From Streptomyces parvus (GTDB lineage: Bacteria; Actinomycetota; Actinomycetes; Streptomycetales; Streptomycetaceae), in contig NZ_BMRY01000001.1 in assembly GCF_014648875.1 (NCBI RefSeq), forward strand, positions 167,209-231,208: 64,000 bases of DNA, in the 5' to 3' direction. Positions 28,102-36,885 of the stretch are shown here, piece by piece. The position numbers were made by a program, and so were the translations under genes. Each line of letters starts with the position of its first letter. The first letter of the stretch is position 1. The notes beneath the pieces are model-generated. The model searched no databases. It was not told the DNA's origin and saw only the letters and a program-made list of their open reading frames with translations.

Positions 28102-29397
28102 CTACCCCGGATAGGGAGGATTCCGCTCCGCCAGTGCCCGGACCTCCGCCGCGATCGGGCTCACATCGCCCGGCTCCCGTACAGCCGCTCCGAACAGGGC
28201 CGCGATCCGGGCCATGTCCCCGTCGTCCATGCCCTGCGTGGTGACGGCGGCGGTGCCGAGGCGGATGCCCCGGGCGTCCCCGTACGGCAGGGCGCACGTG
28301 TCGAGGACCATACCGGCCGCCGACAGGCGCTCTCGGGCGGTGCGGCCGTCGACGCCGAGCGGGGCCGGGTCCGCGACGACGATATGGGTGTCCGTGCCGC
28401 CCGTCGTCACCTCGAAGCCCTCCGCCTCCAGGCCCGCGGCGAGCACCCGGGCGTGGGCGACGACCTGGTGGGCGTAGAGCGTGAACGCGGGGGTGGCCGC
28501 CTCCCCGAACGCGACCGCCTTCGCCGCCACCGTGTGCATCTGCGCCCCGCCCTGCGTGAACGGGAACACCGCCCGGTCGATCCGCTCGGCCAGTTCGGCG
28601 CCGCACAGGATCATGCCGCCGCGCGGGCCGCGCAGCACCTTGTGCGTGGTGGCGCAGACCACGTCGGCGTACGGGACCGGATTCGGCGCCGCTCCCCCGG
28701 CGATCAGCCCCATCGGATGGGCGGCGTCCACGATCAGGTACGCCCCGACCTCGTCGGCGATCTCCCGGAACGTCTCGTAGTCGGGGTGGCGGGGGTAGGA
28801 GATGGAGCCGCAGACGATGGCCTTGGGACGGCGGGCGCGGGCCAGGGCGCGGAGCCGGGTGTGGTCGATGAGCCCGGTGTCCGGGTCGACCCCGTAGCCG
28901 ACGAAGTCGAACCAGCGGCCGGAGAAGTTGCCCGGCGCCCCGTGGGTGAGGTGTCCCCCGACCGGGAGTCCCATCGCGAGGACCGTGTCGCCGGGGCGCA
29001 GCAGCGCGGCGTAGGCGGCGAGGACGGCGGAGGAGCCGGAGTGCGGCTGGACGTTGGCGTGTTCGGCGCCGAAGAGGGCGGTGGCCCGGCGTACGGCGAT
29101 GCGTTCGGCGGCGTCCGCGTGCTCGCAGCCGCCGTGGTGGCGGGCGCCCGGGTACCCCTCGGCGTACTTGTTGGCGAGCGGGGAGCCGAGGGCGGCCAGG
29201 ACCGCGGGCGAGGTGAAGTTCTCGGCGGCGATCAGCTGGAGGGTGCCCGCCTGCCGGTCCCGCTCGGCGAGGAGGATCCCGGCGATCTCCGGGTCCTGGC
29301 TCAGCAGCGTGCCGAAGTCCTGGGGCAGGGCGTCGGGGCGGTCGGGCGCGGGCGGCACGGCCGCGGACGGGGGTGCGGCGGGAGAGGTGACCGGCAT
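28102..29397 (-). CDS. glycine/serine hydroxymethyltransferase family protein (paralogue)
   Basis: A 431-residue PLP enzyme of the SHMT family, expected to interconvert serine and glycine with tetrahydrofolate. LQLIAAENFTSPAVLAALGSPLANKYAEGYPGARHHGGCEHAD, NVQPHSGSSAVLAAY, VDAAHPMGLIAGG and the PLP-lysine motif TTHKVLRGPRGG (Lys about 251) are intact. Differences from canonical GlyA (AAHPMG instead of AHFAG, a Pro-rich leader) suggest a divergent second copy near atp, as found in S. coelicolor. ATG at 29397 with GGAG upstream. Confidence 0.85.
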   Translation of the reverse strand: MPVTSPAAPPSAAVPPAPDRPDALPQDFGTLLSQDPEIAGILLAERDRQAGTLQLIAAENFTSPAVLAALGSPLANKYAEGYPGARHHGGCEHADAAERIAVRRATALFGAEHANVQPHSGSSAVLAAYAALLRPGDTVLAMGLPVGGHLTHGAPGNFSGRWFDFVGYGVDPDTGLIDHTRLRALARARRPKAIVCGSISYPRHPDYETFREIADEVGAYLIVDAAHPMGLIAGGAAPNPVPYADVVCATTHKVLRGPRGGMILCGAELAERIDRAVFPFTQGGAQMHTVAAKAVAFGEAATPAFTLYAHQVVAHARVLAAGLEAEGFEVTTGGTDTHIVVADPAPLGVDGRTARERLSAAGMVLDTCALPYGDARGIRLGTAAVTTQGMDDGDMARIAALFGAAVREPGDVSPIAAEVRALAERNPPYPG

Positions 29398-29496
29398 GGG
29401 ACGGCTCCGGGCCTGGTGGTGGGTGCGCCGGCGAGGGGTGCCGGTGTCAGCTCCAACGTACGCCGGGGCGGGGCGGCGTGCCCGCTGTCGGAGGGT

Positions 29497-29528
29497 GCCG
29501 TACGCCGGTCGGCGCACCGGCGTACGGC
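29497..29528. terminator. 13-bp hairpin with GTACGCCGG motif
   Basis: GCCGTACGCCGGT (29497-29509) pairs with ACCGGCGTACGGC (29516-29528). It sits in the 213-bp gap between the phosphatase-like gene and the SHMT paralogue, both on the minus strand. The GTACGCCGG core recurs at about 29458, 29586 and 29624. Confidence 0.55.
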
Positions 29529-29610
29529 GCGGGATGCGCGGGCCGTCCGGCGGGGCCGCGTACGTACGGCTGTAGGCGCGGCGGCGTACGCCGGTGCGTG
29601 CCTGCGACCG

Positions 29611-30252
29611 TCAGTGCGGGGCGCGTACGCCGGTGAGCGCGGTGACGACCGGGTCGAGGGCCTGGTTGATCTCGTCGCCGATGGAGCGGAAGAAGGTGAT
29701 GGGGGCGCCGTAGGGGTCGTAGACCTCGTCCGCCTCGGCGGTCGGGGCCAGCAGCCAGCCGCGCAGCGCGGCGGCGGCCCGTACCAGGGCGCGGGCGCGC
29801 TCGACGACGCCCTCGTCGCGCGGGTCGGGCAGGGTGGCCGGGTCTATCGCCCGGACCAGCCGGGTGAACTCCTTGAGCGTGAAGGTGCGCAGGCCGGCGG
29901 AGTGGCCCATGGAGATGACCTGGGCGCGGTGGTCGCGGGTGGCCGTGAGGACCAGGTCGGCGCGGATGACGTGCTCGTCGAGCAGTTCGCGGCCGACGAA
30001 GCCGCTGGCGTCCGCGCCGAAGTCGGCGAGGACGACCTCGGCGTTGGCCTCCATGGGCGCGCCCTCATGGCCCCAGGTGCCGGCGCTCTCCACGATGAGG
30101 CCGCCGCTGAGCGGGTCGCCGAGGCGGTCCACCAGGGCATGGCGGGTCAGCCGCTCGGTGATGGGCGAGCGGCAGACGTTGCCGGTGCTGACGTGGAGGA
30201 TGCGGAAGGTATCTGTCCGCCCCGCTATGCCACGCCCCTCGGGGGCGGTCAA
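29611..30252 (-). CDS. LMW protein-tyrosine-phosphatase homologue, nucleophile Cys replaced by Ser
   Basis: 213 residues with the low-molecular-weight phosphatase fold. The P-loop, normally V-C-x-G-N-x-C-R-S-P, reads HVSTGNVCRSP: the first, catalytic Cys is Ser22 (codon AGC at 30187-30189) while Arg28 and the second Cys27 remain. The general-acid loop appears as YDPYGAP near the C-terminus. The normal thiol chemistry should therefore be impossible; it could be a pseudophosphatase binding phosphotyrosine or arginine-phosphate proteins. The TTG start at 30252 overlaps the sua5 stop (TTGA) and has GAGGTGG before it, so the pair is coupled. Confidence 0.8.
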   Translation of the reverse strand: MTAPEGRGIAGRTDTFRILHVSTGNVCRSPITERLTRHALVDRLGDPLSGGLIVESAGTWGHEGAPMEANAEVVLADFGADASGFVGRELLDEHVIRADLVLTATRDHRAQVISMGHSAGLRTFTLKEFTRLVRAIDPATLPDPRDEGVVERARALVRAAAALRGWLLAPTAEADEVYDPYGAPITFFRSIGDEINQALDPVVTALTGVRAPH

Positions 30253-30896
30253 TTGGCCACCTCGAGGTCGGGGACCACCTTGCGCAGCTCCTCCGCGGAG
30301 AGGGCGCCGGCGCGCAGCAGGACCGGGGTGGCGCCGGTGACGTCGACGATGGAGGACGGCACGATGCCGGGCGTCGGGCCGCCGTCGAGGTAGACGGAGA
30401 CGGAGTCGCCGAGCATGCCCTGGGCGGCGTCGCAGTCCTCGGGCGAGGGGTGTCCGGTGAGGTTGGCGCTGGAGACGGCCATCGGGCCGACCTCGGTGAG
30501 CAGCTCGATGGCGACCGGGTGCAGCGGCATCCGGATGGCGACGGTGCCCCGGGTGTCGCCGAGGTCCCACTGGAGGGAGGGCTGGTGCCGGGCGACGAGG
30601 GTGAGGGCGCCGGGCCAGAAGGCGTCGACGAGCTCCCAGGCCTCCTCGGAGAAGTCGGTGACCAGGCCGTGCAGGGTGTTCGGCGAGCCGATGAGGACGG
30701 GGGTGGGCATGTTGCGGCCCCGGCCCTTGGCGTCCAGCAGGTCCGCGACGGCCTCCGAGGTGAAGGCGTCCGCACCGATCCCGTAGACGGTGTCGGTGGG
30801 CAGCACGACCAGTTCGCCCCGGCGGACGGCCGATGCGGCCTCGCGCAGTCCGGTGGTCCGGTCGGTGGCGTCGTTGCAGTCGTATCGCCGAGCCAT
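30249..30896 (-). CDS. L-threonylcarbamoyladenylate synthase (Sua5/YciO/YrdC)
   Basis: A 215-residue enzyme that makes threonylcarbamoyl-AMP from threonine, bicarbonate and ATP, the first step of t6A37 tRNA modification. The substrate-binding signature ELVVLPTDTVYGIGADAF and PMAVSSANLTGHPSPEDC are intact; it is the short (YrdC/TsaC-type) form without the Sua5 C-terminal domain. It lies 52 bp after prmC on the same strand, a common actinobacterial order. Confidence 0.92.
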   Translation of the reverse strand: MARRYDCNDATDRTTGLREAASAVRRGELVVLPTDTVYGIGADAFTSEAVADLLDAKGRGRNMPTPVLIGSPNTLHGLVTDFSEEAWELVDAFWPGALTLVARHQPSLQWDLGDTRGTVAIRMPLHPVAIELLTEVGPMAVSSANLTGHPSPEDCDAAQGMLGDSVSVYLDGGPTPGIVPSSIVDVTGATPVLLRAGALSAEELRKVVPDLEVAN

Positions 30897-30948
30897 CAGC
30901 CGGCCTCCTCGGACAGGTGCGGGTACGGGTGGTGGTGCCGGGGGCCGG

Positions 30949-31794
30949 TCACGGCATGGCCTTGCGGGCGGTGGCGAACCGGGGGCGCTTGTTGAGGTCG
31001 GGGTGGTCGGCGGCGTCGGCCCAGCCCCGCTCCTCGGTGAAGATCCAGGGGACCTGGCCGCCCTGGGTGTCGGCGTGCTCGATGACGACGAGGCCGCCGG
31101 GGCGCAGCAGCCGGTGGGCGGTGCGTTCGATGCCGCGGATGGTGTCGAGGCCGTCCTCGCCGGAGAAGAGGGCCATCTCCGGGTCGTGGTCGCGGGCCTC
31201 GGGGGCGACGTACTCCCATTCGGTGAGCGGGATGTACGGCGGGTTGGAGATCACCAGGTCGACCTGGCCGTCGAGCTCGGGAAGGGCGCTCAGGGCGTCT
31301 CCCTTGTGCACGGTGACCCTGGACCCCTCGGCGTTCTTCCGCGTCCACCTGAGGGCGTCCTCGGAGAGCTCCACGGCGTGGACGCGGGAGCGGGGGACCT
31401 CCTGGGCCATGGCGAGCGCGATGGCGCCCGATCCGGTGCACAGGTCGACGACGACGGGTTCGACGACGTCCATCGCGCGCACGGCGTCTATGGCCCAGCC
31501 GACGACCGACTCGGTCTCCGGGCGGGGCACGAATACGCCGGGTCCGACCTGGAGCTCCAGGTAGCGGAAGAAGGCGCGGCCGGTGATGTGCTGGAGGGGT
31601 TCGCGGGCCTCGCGGCGGGCGACGGTCTCCCAGTAGCGGGCGTCGAAGTCGCTGTCGGGGACCGTGTGGAGCGCGCCCCGCTTCACCCCGTGGACGAAGG
31701 CCGCGAGTTCCTCGGCGTCGAATCGCGGTGAGGGGACACCGGCGTCGGCCAGCCGCTGGGTGGCCTGGGCCACCTCGGCGAGCAGCAGGTTCAT
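30949..31794 (-). CDS. prmC: peptide chain release factor N5-glutamine methyltransferase
   Basis: A 281-residue SAM-dependent methyltransferase that methylates the GGQ glutamine of RF1 and RF2. N-terminal helical domain, SAM site VVDLCTGSGAIALAMA (about 116-130) and the catalytic NPPY within DLVISNPPYIPLTEWEYV (Asn184-Tyr187). Immediately downstream of prfA, its substrate gene, on the same strand. ATG at 31794. Confidence 0.95.
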   Translation of the reverse strand: MNLLLAEVAQATQRLADAGVPSPRFDAEELAAFVHGVKRGALHTVPDSDFDARYWETVARREAREPLQHITGRAFFRYLELQVGPGVFVPRPETESVVGWAIDAVRAMDVVEPVVVDLCTGSGAIALAMAQEVPRSRVHAVELSEDALRWTRKNAEGSRVTVHKGDALSALPELDGQVDLVISNPPYIPLTEWEYVAPEARDHDPEMALFSGEDGLDTIRGIERTAHRLLRPGGLVVIEHADTQGGQVPWIFTEERGWADAADHPDLNKRPRFATARKAMP

Positions 31795-31834
31795 CGCGGT
31801 TCTCCGTACGGGGTGTGCGGGGCGGGCGGGTCGC

Positions 31835-32911
31835 TTACGCGTTGGCGAGCTTGGCGGCGGAGTCGGCGTCGACGCACGCCTGGATGACCGCGTCCAGTTC
31901 GCCGTCGAGCACCTGGTCCAAGTTGTACGCCTTGAAGCCGACGCGGTGGTCCGAGATACGGTTTTCCGGGAAGTTGTAGGTCCGGATCTTCTCGGAGCGG
32001 TCGACGGTACGCACCTGGCTGCGGCGGACGTCGGAGGCTTCCTGCTCGGCGGCCTCCTGGGCGGCGGCGAGCAGCCGGGACCGCAGGATGCGCATGGCCT
32101 GCTCCTTGTTCTGGAGCTGGCTCTTCTCGTTCTGGCAGGAGGCGACGACACCGGTCGGCAGGTGCGTGATGCGGACGGCGGAGTCGGTCGTGTTGACGGA
32201 CTGGCCGCCGGGCCCCGAGGAGCGGTAGACGTCGATACGGAGATCGTTGGCGTGGATCTCGACGTCGACCTCCTCGGCCTCGGGGGTGACGAGCACGCCC
32301 GCGGCGGAGGTGTGGATGCGGCCCTGGGACTCGGTGGAGGGCACGCGCTGCACGCGGTGCACACCGCCCTCGTACTTCATCCGGGCCCAGACGCCCTGGC
32401 CGGGCTCGGTGGCGCCGTTGCCGCCCTTGGTCTTGACGGCGACCTGGACGTCCTTGTAGCCGCCGAGTTCGGACTCGGTGGAGTCGATGATCTCGGTCTT
32501 CCAGCCGACGCGCTCGGCGTAACGCAGATACATGCGCAGGAGATCACCGGCGAACAGGGCGGACTCGTCGCCGCCGGCGCCCGCCTTGATCTCCAGGAGC
32601 ACGTCCTTGTCGTCGCTGGGGTCGCGCGGGACGAGGAGGAGGCGGAGCTTCTCCGTGATCTCCTCGCGCTGCTTCTCCAGCTCCTTGACCTCGGCGGCGA
32701 AGTCGGGGTCGTCCGCGGCGAACTCGCGGGCGGTCTCGATGTCGTCGCCGGTCTGCTTCCAGGACCGGTACGTGGAGACGATCGGGGTCAGCTCCGCGTA
32801 GCGCTTGTTCAGCTTGCGCGCGTTCGCCTGGTCGGCGTGGACCGACGGGTCGGCGAGCTTCTTCTCGAGATCGGTGTGTTCACCGATCAGTTCCTCGACC
32901 GCCTCGAACAT
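31835..32911 (-). CDS. prfA: peptide chain release factor 1
   Basis: 358-residue RF1, which reads UAA and UAG. The stop-codon tripeptide is P-S-T in [14 protein letters not shown] rather than the commoner P-A/V-T, the RF1-type P-x-T being retained, and the GGQ motif is [17 protein letters not shown] at about residues 228-244. The C-terminal [17 protein letters not shown] is typical of RF1. Followed 40 bp later by prmC. Confidence 0.97.
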   Translation of the reverse strand: MFEAVEELIGEHTDLEKKLADPSVHADQANARKLNKRYAELTPIVSTYRSWKQTGDDIETAREFAADDPDFAAEVKELEKQREEITEKLRLLLVPRDPSDDKDVLLEIKAGAGGDESALFAGDLLRMYLRYAERVGWKTEIIDSTESELGGYKDVQVAVKTKGGNGATEPGQGVWARMKYEGGVHRVQRVPSTESQGRIHTSAAGVLVTPEAEEVDVEIHANDLRIDVYRSSGPGGQSVNTTDSAVRITHLPTGVVASCQNEKSQLQNKEQAMRILRSRLLAAAQEAAEQEASDVRRSQVRTVDRSEKIRTYNFPENRISDHRVGFKAYNLDQVLDGELDAVIQACVDADSAAKLANA

Positions 32912-33006
32912 GCGGGGGCTCCTGGTTGCTCTGAAATCTGCGGGCCTGCTGGAGGGCGTACGGCCCGGTGGGGTGCCGCCCGGGGGCTCCCCCGGGCACC
33001 CGACCG

Positions 33007-33056
33007 GAAAAAACGCCGGTTCCGACGCCCCCGGGAAGAGGGCGCCAGGAACCGGC
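33007..33056 (-). terminator. intrinsic terminator after rpmE
   Basis: GCCGGTTCC (33015-33023) pairs with GGAACCGGC (33048-33056); on the minus strand the stem is followed by TTTTTT (33008-33013). A second GC-rich inverted repeat (about 32967-33006) follows, between this and prfA. Confidence 0.8.
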
Positions 33057-33067
33057 GCAGTGGCTCG

Positions 33068-33292
33068 CTACTTGCTGGCGGAGCCGGCAGCCTTGCCGAA
33101 GCGGGCCTCGAAGCGGGCCACGCGGCCGCCGGTGTCGAGGATCTTCTGCTTGCCCGTGTAGAACGGGTGGCACTCGGAGCAGACGTCGGCACGGATGGTG
33201 CCGTTGTCGATGGTGCTCCGGGTGGTGAACGACGCACCGCAGGTGCAGCTGACCTGCGTCTCGACGTACTCGGGGTGAATGTCGCGCTTCAA
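33068..33292 (-). CDS. rpmE: 50S ribosomal protein L31, zinc-binding form
   Basis: 74-residue ribosomal protein L31. The zinc site is present: SCTCG (CxC-type pair) and [10 protein letters not shown] (CxxCH), so this is the C+ form made under zinc-replete conditions. [16 protein letters not shown] and [20 protein letters not shown] are typical. Transcribed toward prfA but separated from it by a terminator. Confidence 0.96.
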   Translation of the reverse strand: MKRDIHPEYVETQVSCTCGASFTTRSTIDNGTIRADVCSECHPFYTGKQKILDTGGRVARFEARFGKAAGSASK

Positions 33293-33457
33293 GGTGTCTC
33301 CTAGTTTCGGGAGGGCGCCGGGTCGTCCGCGCGGATTTGCGGGGCCGTGAACCGGGGCCGACGTACCAGTCTGCCAGGACCGGCCGTATCTCCCAAAACC
33401 GGGGGCGGGGCGCGGGTATTCCCGCCGCCCGGCCGGGCACCCGGGGTGACCGGTGGG

Positions 33458-34561
33458 CTACTCGACGACCTGGTCGGCGTCACCCTTGTCGCCGGCCGAC
33501 TTCTCGGTGGCGGAGGCGGGGATCGGCCGGTCGTGCTTGAGCGCGGCCCAGACCTGCCGTCCTGCCTTCTCCTGCGGCAGGACGCGGTTCGGGTCGGCCG
33601 GGTCGTACTCCACGGGGAGGGTCACCATGTGGACGTTGTCGGCGCCGAGGCCCTTGAGACCGTTCGCGAAGCCGGAGAGCTTCTTGACCGAGCCGAGTCC
33701 GGAGTCGGTGGTGATCGCCTTGGTGGCGGCGTCCGCGAGGCCGAAGAGCTTCTTGGGGCTGGAGAACACCCCGACGCTCTTCGTCTGCTCCATGAGCGCC
33801 TTGATGAACGCCTGCTGGAGCTGGATGCGTCCCAGGTCGCTGCCGTCGCCGACGCTCTTGCGGGTACGGACGAGGCCGAGGGACTCCTCCCCGTTCAGGG
33901 TGTGGGTGCCGGGCTCCAGGTCGAGGTGGCTCTTGGAGTCGTTGATCGCGGTCCTCGTGGTGATCTCGACGCCGCCGAGTTCGTCGATGAGCTTCTTGAA
34001 GCCGGTGAAGTCGACTTCCAGGTAGTGGTCCATGCGGATGCCGGACATCGACTCGACGGTCTTGACCGCGCAGGCGGGCCCGCCGACCTCGTAGGCGGTG
34101 TTGAACATGGCCCGGTGCTCGGCGGGGACCGGGTCTCCGGTGGTGTCGCTCTCGCAGGCGGGGCGCTCGATCAGGGTGTCGCGCGGTATCGAGACGACGC
34201 TCGCGGACTTGTGGCCCCTGTCGACGTGGACGACCATCGCCGTGTCGGAGCGGGCCGCGCCCTCGTCCTGGCCGTACTTCCCGTTGTCGCCGGAGCGCGA
34301 GTCGGAGCCCAGCACCAGGATGTCCTGCGAGCCGTCGTCCACGTCGTCGGGACGGTCGGTGCCGAGCTTGGCGTCGATGTCGATGCTGGAGAGGTTGCCG
34401 TCGAGCGCCATGTAGGCGTAGCCGAGCCCGGCCCCGCCGACGACCACGACTCCCGCCACCGTCCAGGCCGCGACGACCTTGGCGCGGTGCCGGCGGGTCG
34501 GCTTCCTCCGTCGGCTGCCGGTGCCGCGTATGCGGCCCGTGCCCCTGCTCTGCTCGCTCAC
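33458..34561 (-). CDS. LytR-CpsA-Psr (LCP) family wall-polymer transferase
   Basis: 367 residues. A strongly basic cytoplasmic N-terminus (RRRKPTRRHRAK), one membrane helix (WTVAGVVVVGGAGLGYAYMAL) and an extracellular LCP domain: DILVLGSDSRSG, RSDTAMVVHVDRGHKSASVVSIPRDTLI, KTVESMSGIRMDHYLEVDFTGFKKLIDELGGVEI, and LGLVRTRKSVGDGSDLGRIQLQQAF, all with conserved Arg and Asp residues. LCP enzymes attach anionic glycopolymers to peptidoglycan from undecaprenyl intermediates; the WecA/TagO-like gene at 26.6 kb may act upstream. GTG at 34561. Confidence 0.9.
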   Translation of the reverse strand: MSEQSRGTGRIRGTGSRRRKPTRRHRAKVVAAWTVAGVVVVGGAGLGYAYMALDGNLSSIDIDAKLGTDRPDDVDDGSQDILVLGSDSRSGDNGKYGQDEGAARSDTAMVVHVDRGHKSASVVSIPRDTLIERPACESDTTGDPVPAEHRAMFNTAYEVGGPACAVKTVESMSGIRMDHYLEVDFTGFKKLIDELGGVEITTRTAINDSKSHLDLEPGTHTLNGEESLGLVRTRKSVGDGSDLGRIQLQQAFIKALMEQTKSVGVFSSPKKLFGLADAATKAITTDSGLGSVKKLSGFANGLKGLGADNVHMVTLPVEYDPADPNRVLPQEKAGRQVWAALKHDRPIPASATEKSAGDKGDADQVVE

Positions 34562-34678
34562 GCGTCTCCCTCGTCACTCCCGTTGCCCGCGTGCCCCCTG
34601 CCGTGGTGTTCCACGCGCGGTCGGCCTCCCCTGTCGGTTCCCAGGACGGCCGAAGCACCAAGAAGGGTTGCACAGACG

Positions 34679-34712
34679 CCTGTGGCCCCCGTCGGAGGAC
34701 GGGGGCCACAGG
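34679..34712 (-). terminator. 15-bp hairpin after the protease gene
   Basis: CCTGTGGCCCCCGTC (34679-34693) and its exact complement (34698-34712) with a GGAG loop, about 110 bp past the protease stop and before the LCP gene. No T-run. Confidence 0.65.
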
Positions 34713-34821
34713 ATTTACGGGCGTACGAGCCGTGAGGCGGCGTTCACCTGGGGTTTCGTGCCCCGTACAGCGATCGTGCGGACTGCCTGTGAGCCGTACG
34801 GGATGTGGTCAAGGTCTCGGC

Positions 34822-36597
34822 TCAGCCGAACAGGTCGTAGTTGTTCGCGCCGCTGCCCAGCAGCTTGCGGGCGCCGAAGATGCCGCTGTCGGACTTGCCG
34901 GTGCCCGGGTAGAGGTACAGCTCCCCGGTCTTCACCCGGACGATGATGTCCGCGTGGCCGTCGCCGGTGAAGTCACCGGTGGTGACCAGGGCCGTGGCCA
35001 CGTCCCAGGTCCGGACGAGGATCTTGGACGCGAACGGGGCGCTCGCCTTGCCGGTGCCCTTGAAGAGGTACATCTTGCCGCCGCTGCCACGGGCGATGAT
35101 GTCGGCCTTGCCGTCGCCGGTGAAGTCGCCGCTGCCGCGGACCATGTTGTAGTTCAGGCCACCGCCGCCGATCCTGACCCGGGCGGCGAAGGTGCCGTTG
35201 CCCTTGCCCGGGTACAGCCAGAAGGAGCCCGAGGAGTCGGTCGAGAGGATGTCCGGGTGACCGTCGCTGGTCAGGTCGCCGGGGGCGAGGATCTGCGTGC
35301 GGGTGCCCCAGCCGGTGGCCAGGCGCTTGGTCTGCCACTCGTCGGCCGCGATGCTGTACCACTGCCAGTACAGGTTGCCGTCCTTGCCGCGCACCAGCAG
35401 GTCCTGGTTGTCGTCCCGGTTCAGGTCCGTCTGGAGCAGGACGTTGATGTCGCCCCAGCCGCTGCTGTACGTGGCCTTCGTCATGCCGGTGCCGGTCGAC
35501 TTGAACTGGTACATCGTCTTGTTGGACTTGTTGCGGGCCATCAGGTCCGCCCGGTGGTCCCAGGTCATGTTGGTGTCGTAGGCGCGCGCGTTGATGGCGC
35601 CCGTGTAGGAGGTCACCTTCGCGAAGACGCTGTACGCGCCCTCTCCGACGCAGTCCTCGATGCCCCAGGAGACGATGCCGGCCAGCTTGCCGCCGATGAC
35701 CAGCGGGCCGCCGGAGTCACCGTTGCACGCCCCGACGGTCTCCGCGTCGCTCGCACCGGTCTTGCCCGCGCAGACCATGTGGCCCGCGACGAAGTAGCTG
35801 CCGTACGAGGTGCGGCACGCCGAGTCCGAGACGATCGGCAGGGTCGCCGAGCGCAGCGTGGTGGAGATGTCGTCGCTGGTGGAACTGGTGCGGCCCCAGC
35901 CGTAGACCTTGGCCTGGGTGCCCGCGGCGTACAGGCCGGTGTCCGTGTTGGCCGCCACCGGAAGGGACTTGGCCGTGACCGGCTCGAAGAGCGTGAGGAC
36001 GGCGACGTCGTTGTCGGCCGCGCCCTGCACGTCCTTGTAGACCGGGCTGTTCCACTGGCGGTAGGGCCAGGAGACGGTGCCGCTGCTGTTGGGCTCGGTG
36101 GAGGTGCTGCCGGTGACGACCGCGCCGTTGGCGTTCCAGTCGTAGCCCTTGACGCAGTGCGCGGCCGTGGCGATCTTCGTGGGCGCGATGACGACGCCGC
36201 CGCAGAAGAAGCCGGTGTCGTCGCTCTCGTCGGCCGGGGTGCCCTGGTCGTCGTAGTACCAGAGCTGCGCCATCCACGGGGCGCTGGAGATCGAGGTCTG
36301 CGTTCCGCCGATGACCATCGGGGCGGCGGTGCCCGGGCCGTCCCCGGCGAACTTGGCCGGCGGGAGCACCTCGCGGTCCGATTCGGCCGCCTCCGACACC
36401 CGATCGCGCAGCTCCGACTCGGCCGGGGCGGCGGGCCGTTCGGGCGCTGCCGTCGGCAGCGACGGCGTCGGCTCCTCGGCCTGCGACGAGGACATCGTCA
36501 GCGCGGTGCCGACGAGGGCGAGGACGGTGACGGCCGCCGCCGGAACGGCGAGTCTGAGCCGGCGCGCGTGCCGGCCCCCCGTGGTGCGTATGTGCAC
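34822..36597 (-). CDS. secreted trypsin-like serine protease with C-terminal VCBS repeats
   Basis: 591 residues. Signal peptide to about residue 40 (RRLRLAVPAAAVTVLALVGTALTMSSSQA), a propeptide region rich in Pro/Glu, then a chymotrypsin-fold domain (about 93-330) with the triad His147 (TAAHC), Asp197 (DNDVAVL) and Ser295 (GDSGGP) and paired cysteines. The C-terminal ~240 residues are tandem FG-GAP/VCBS-type repeats (DLTSDGHPDILSTDSSG, DFTGDGKADIIARG, DFTGDGHADIIVR), Asp-rich beta-propeller blades that bind calcium. Start GTG at 36597 with AAGGA; the frame is open upstream to 36744. Probably an extracellular protein-degrading enzyme. Confidence 0.92.
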   Translation of the reverse strand: MHIRTTGGRHARRLRLAVPAAAVTVLALVGTALTMSSSQAEEPTPSLPTAAPERPAAPAESELRDRVSEAAESDREVLPPAKFAGDGPGTAAPMVIGGTQTSISSAPWMAQLWYYDDQGTPADESDDTGFFCGGVVIAPTKIATAAHCVKGYDWNANGAVVTGSTSTEPNSSGTVSWPYRQWNSPVYKDVQGAADNDVAVLTLFEPVTAKSLPVAANTDTGLYAAGTQAKVYGWGRTSSTSDDISTTLRSATLPIVSDSACRTSYGSYFVAGHMVCAGKTGASDAETVGACNGDSGGPLVIGGKLAGIVSWGIEDCVGEGAYSVFAKVTSYTGAINARAYDTNMTWDHRADLMARNKSNKTMYQFKSTGTGMTKATYSSGWGDINVLLQTDLNRDDNQDLLVRGKDGNLYWQWYSIAADEWQTKRLATGWGTRTQILAPGDLTSDGHPDILSTDSSGSFWLYPGKGNGTFAARVRIGGGGLNYNMVRGSGDFTGDGKADIIARGSGGKMYLFKGTGKASAPFASKILVRTWDVATALVTTGDFTGDGHADIIVRVKTGELYLYPGTGKSDSGIFGARKLLGSGANNYDLFG

Positions 36598-36825
36598 GCG
36601 GTGATCCTTCGGATAGGAACCGGCGGCACGAAAGAGCCCCGCCGGTCGGGAAACGGCGGGGGTGCGTGAACTGTCCGCTGCGCAGGGCGGATCGTCACAG
36701 GGCTCACGCCTCTGCCGTTCCGCCTCGATGGCCCCCCACCTCAACTGCCCCAGACATTACGTCAGTAACAACGGCAAGGGAATGTGCAGAGAAGGAAAAG
36801 AAGAGGAAAAGGGAACCGGGGCGAC

Positions 36826-36871
36826 GGAAAAAGGCTCCGCCCCTTCACCGAGGTGAGGGGGCGGAGCCTTT
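36826..36871 (-). terminator. intrinsic terminator of rho
   Basis: AAAGGCTCCGCCCC (36830-36843) pairs with GGGGCGGAGCCTTT (36858-36871), extended by an inner stem TCACC/GGTGA, giving about 20 bp; on the minus strand it is followed by TTTTT. It lies 15 bp past the rho stop. Confidence 0.88.
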
Positions 36872-36885
36872 GACGCGTCGACCGG

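Noticed and set aside
34591..36669. 692-residue plus-strand frame opposite the protease gene
   Set aside because: Antisense shadow; low-complexity Val/Gly/Arg/Asp composition and no initiation signal.
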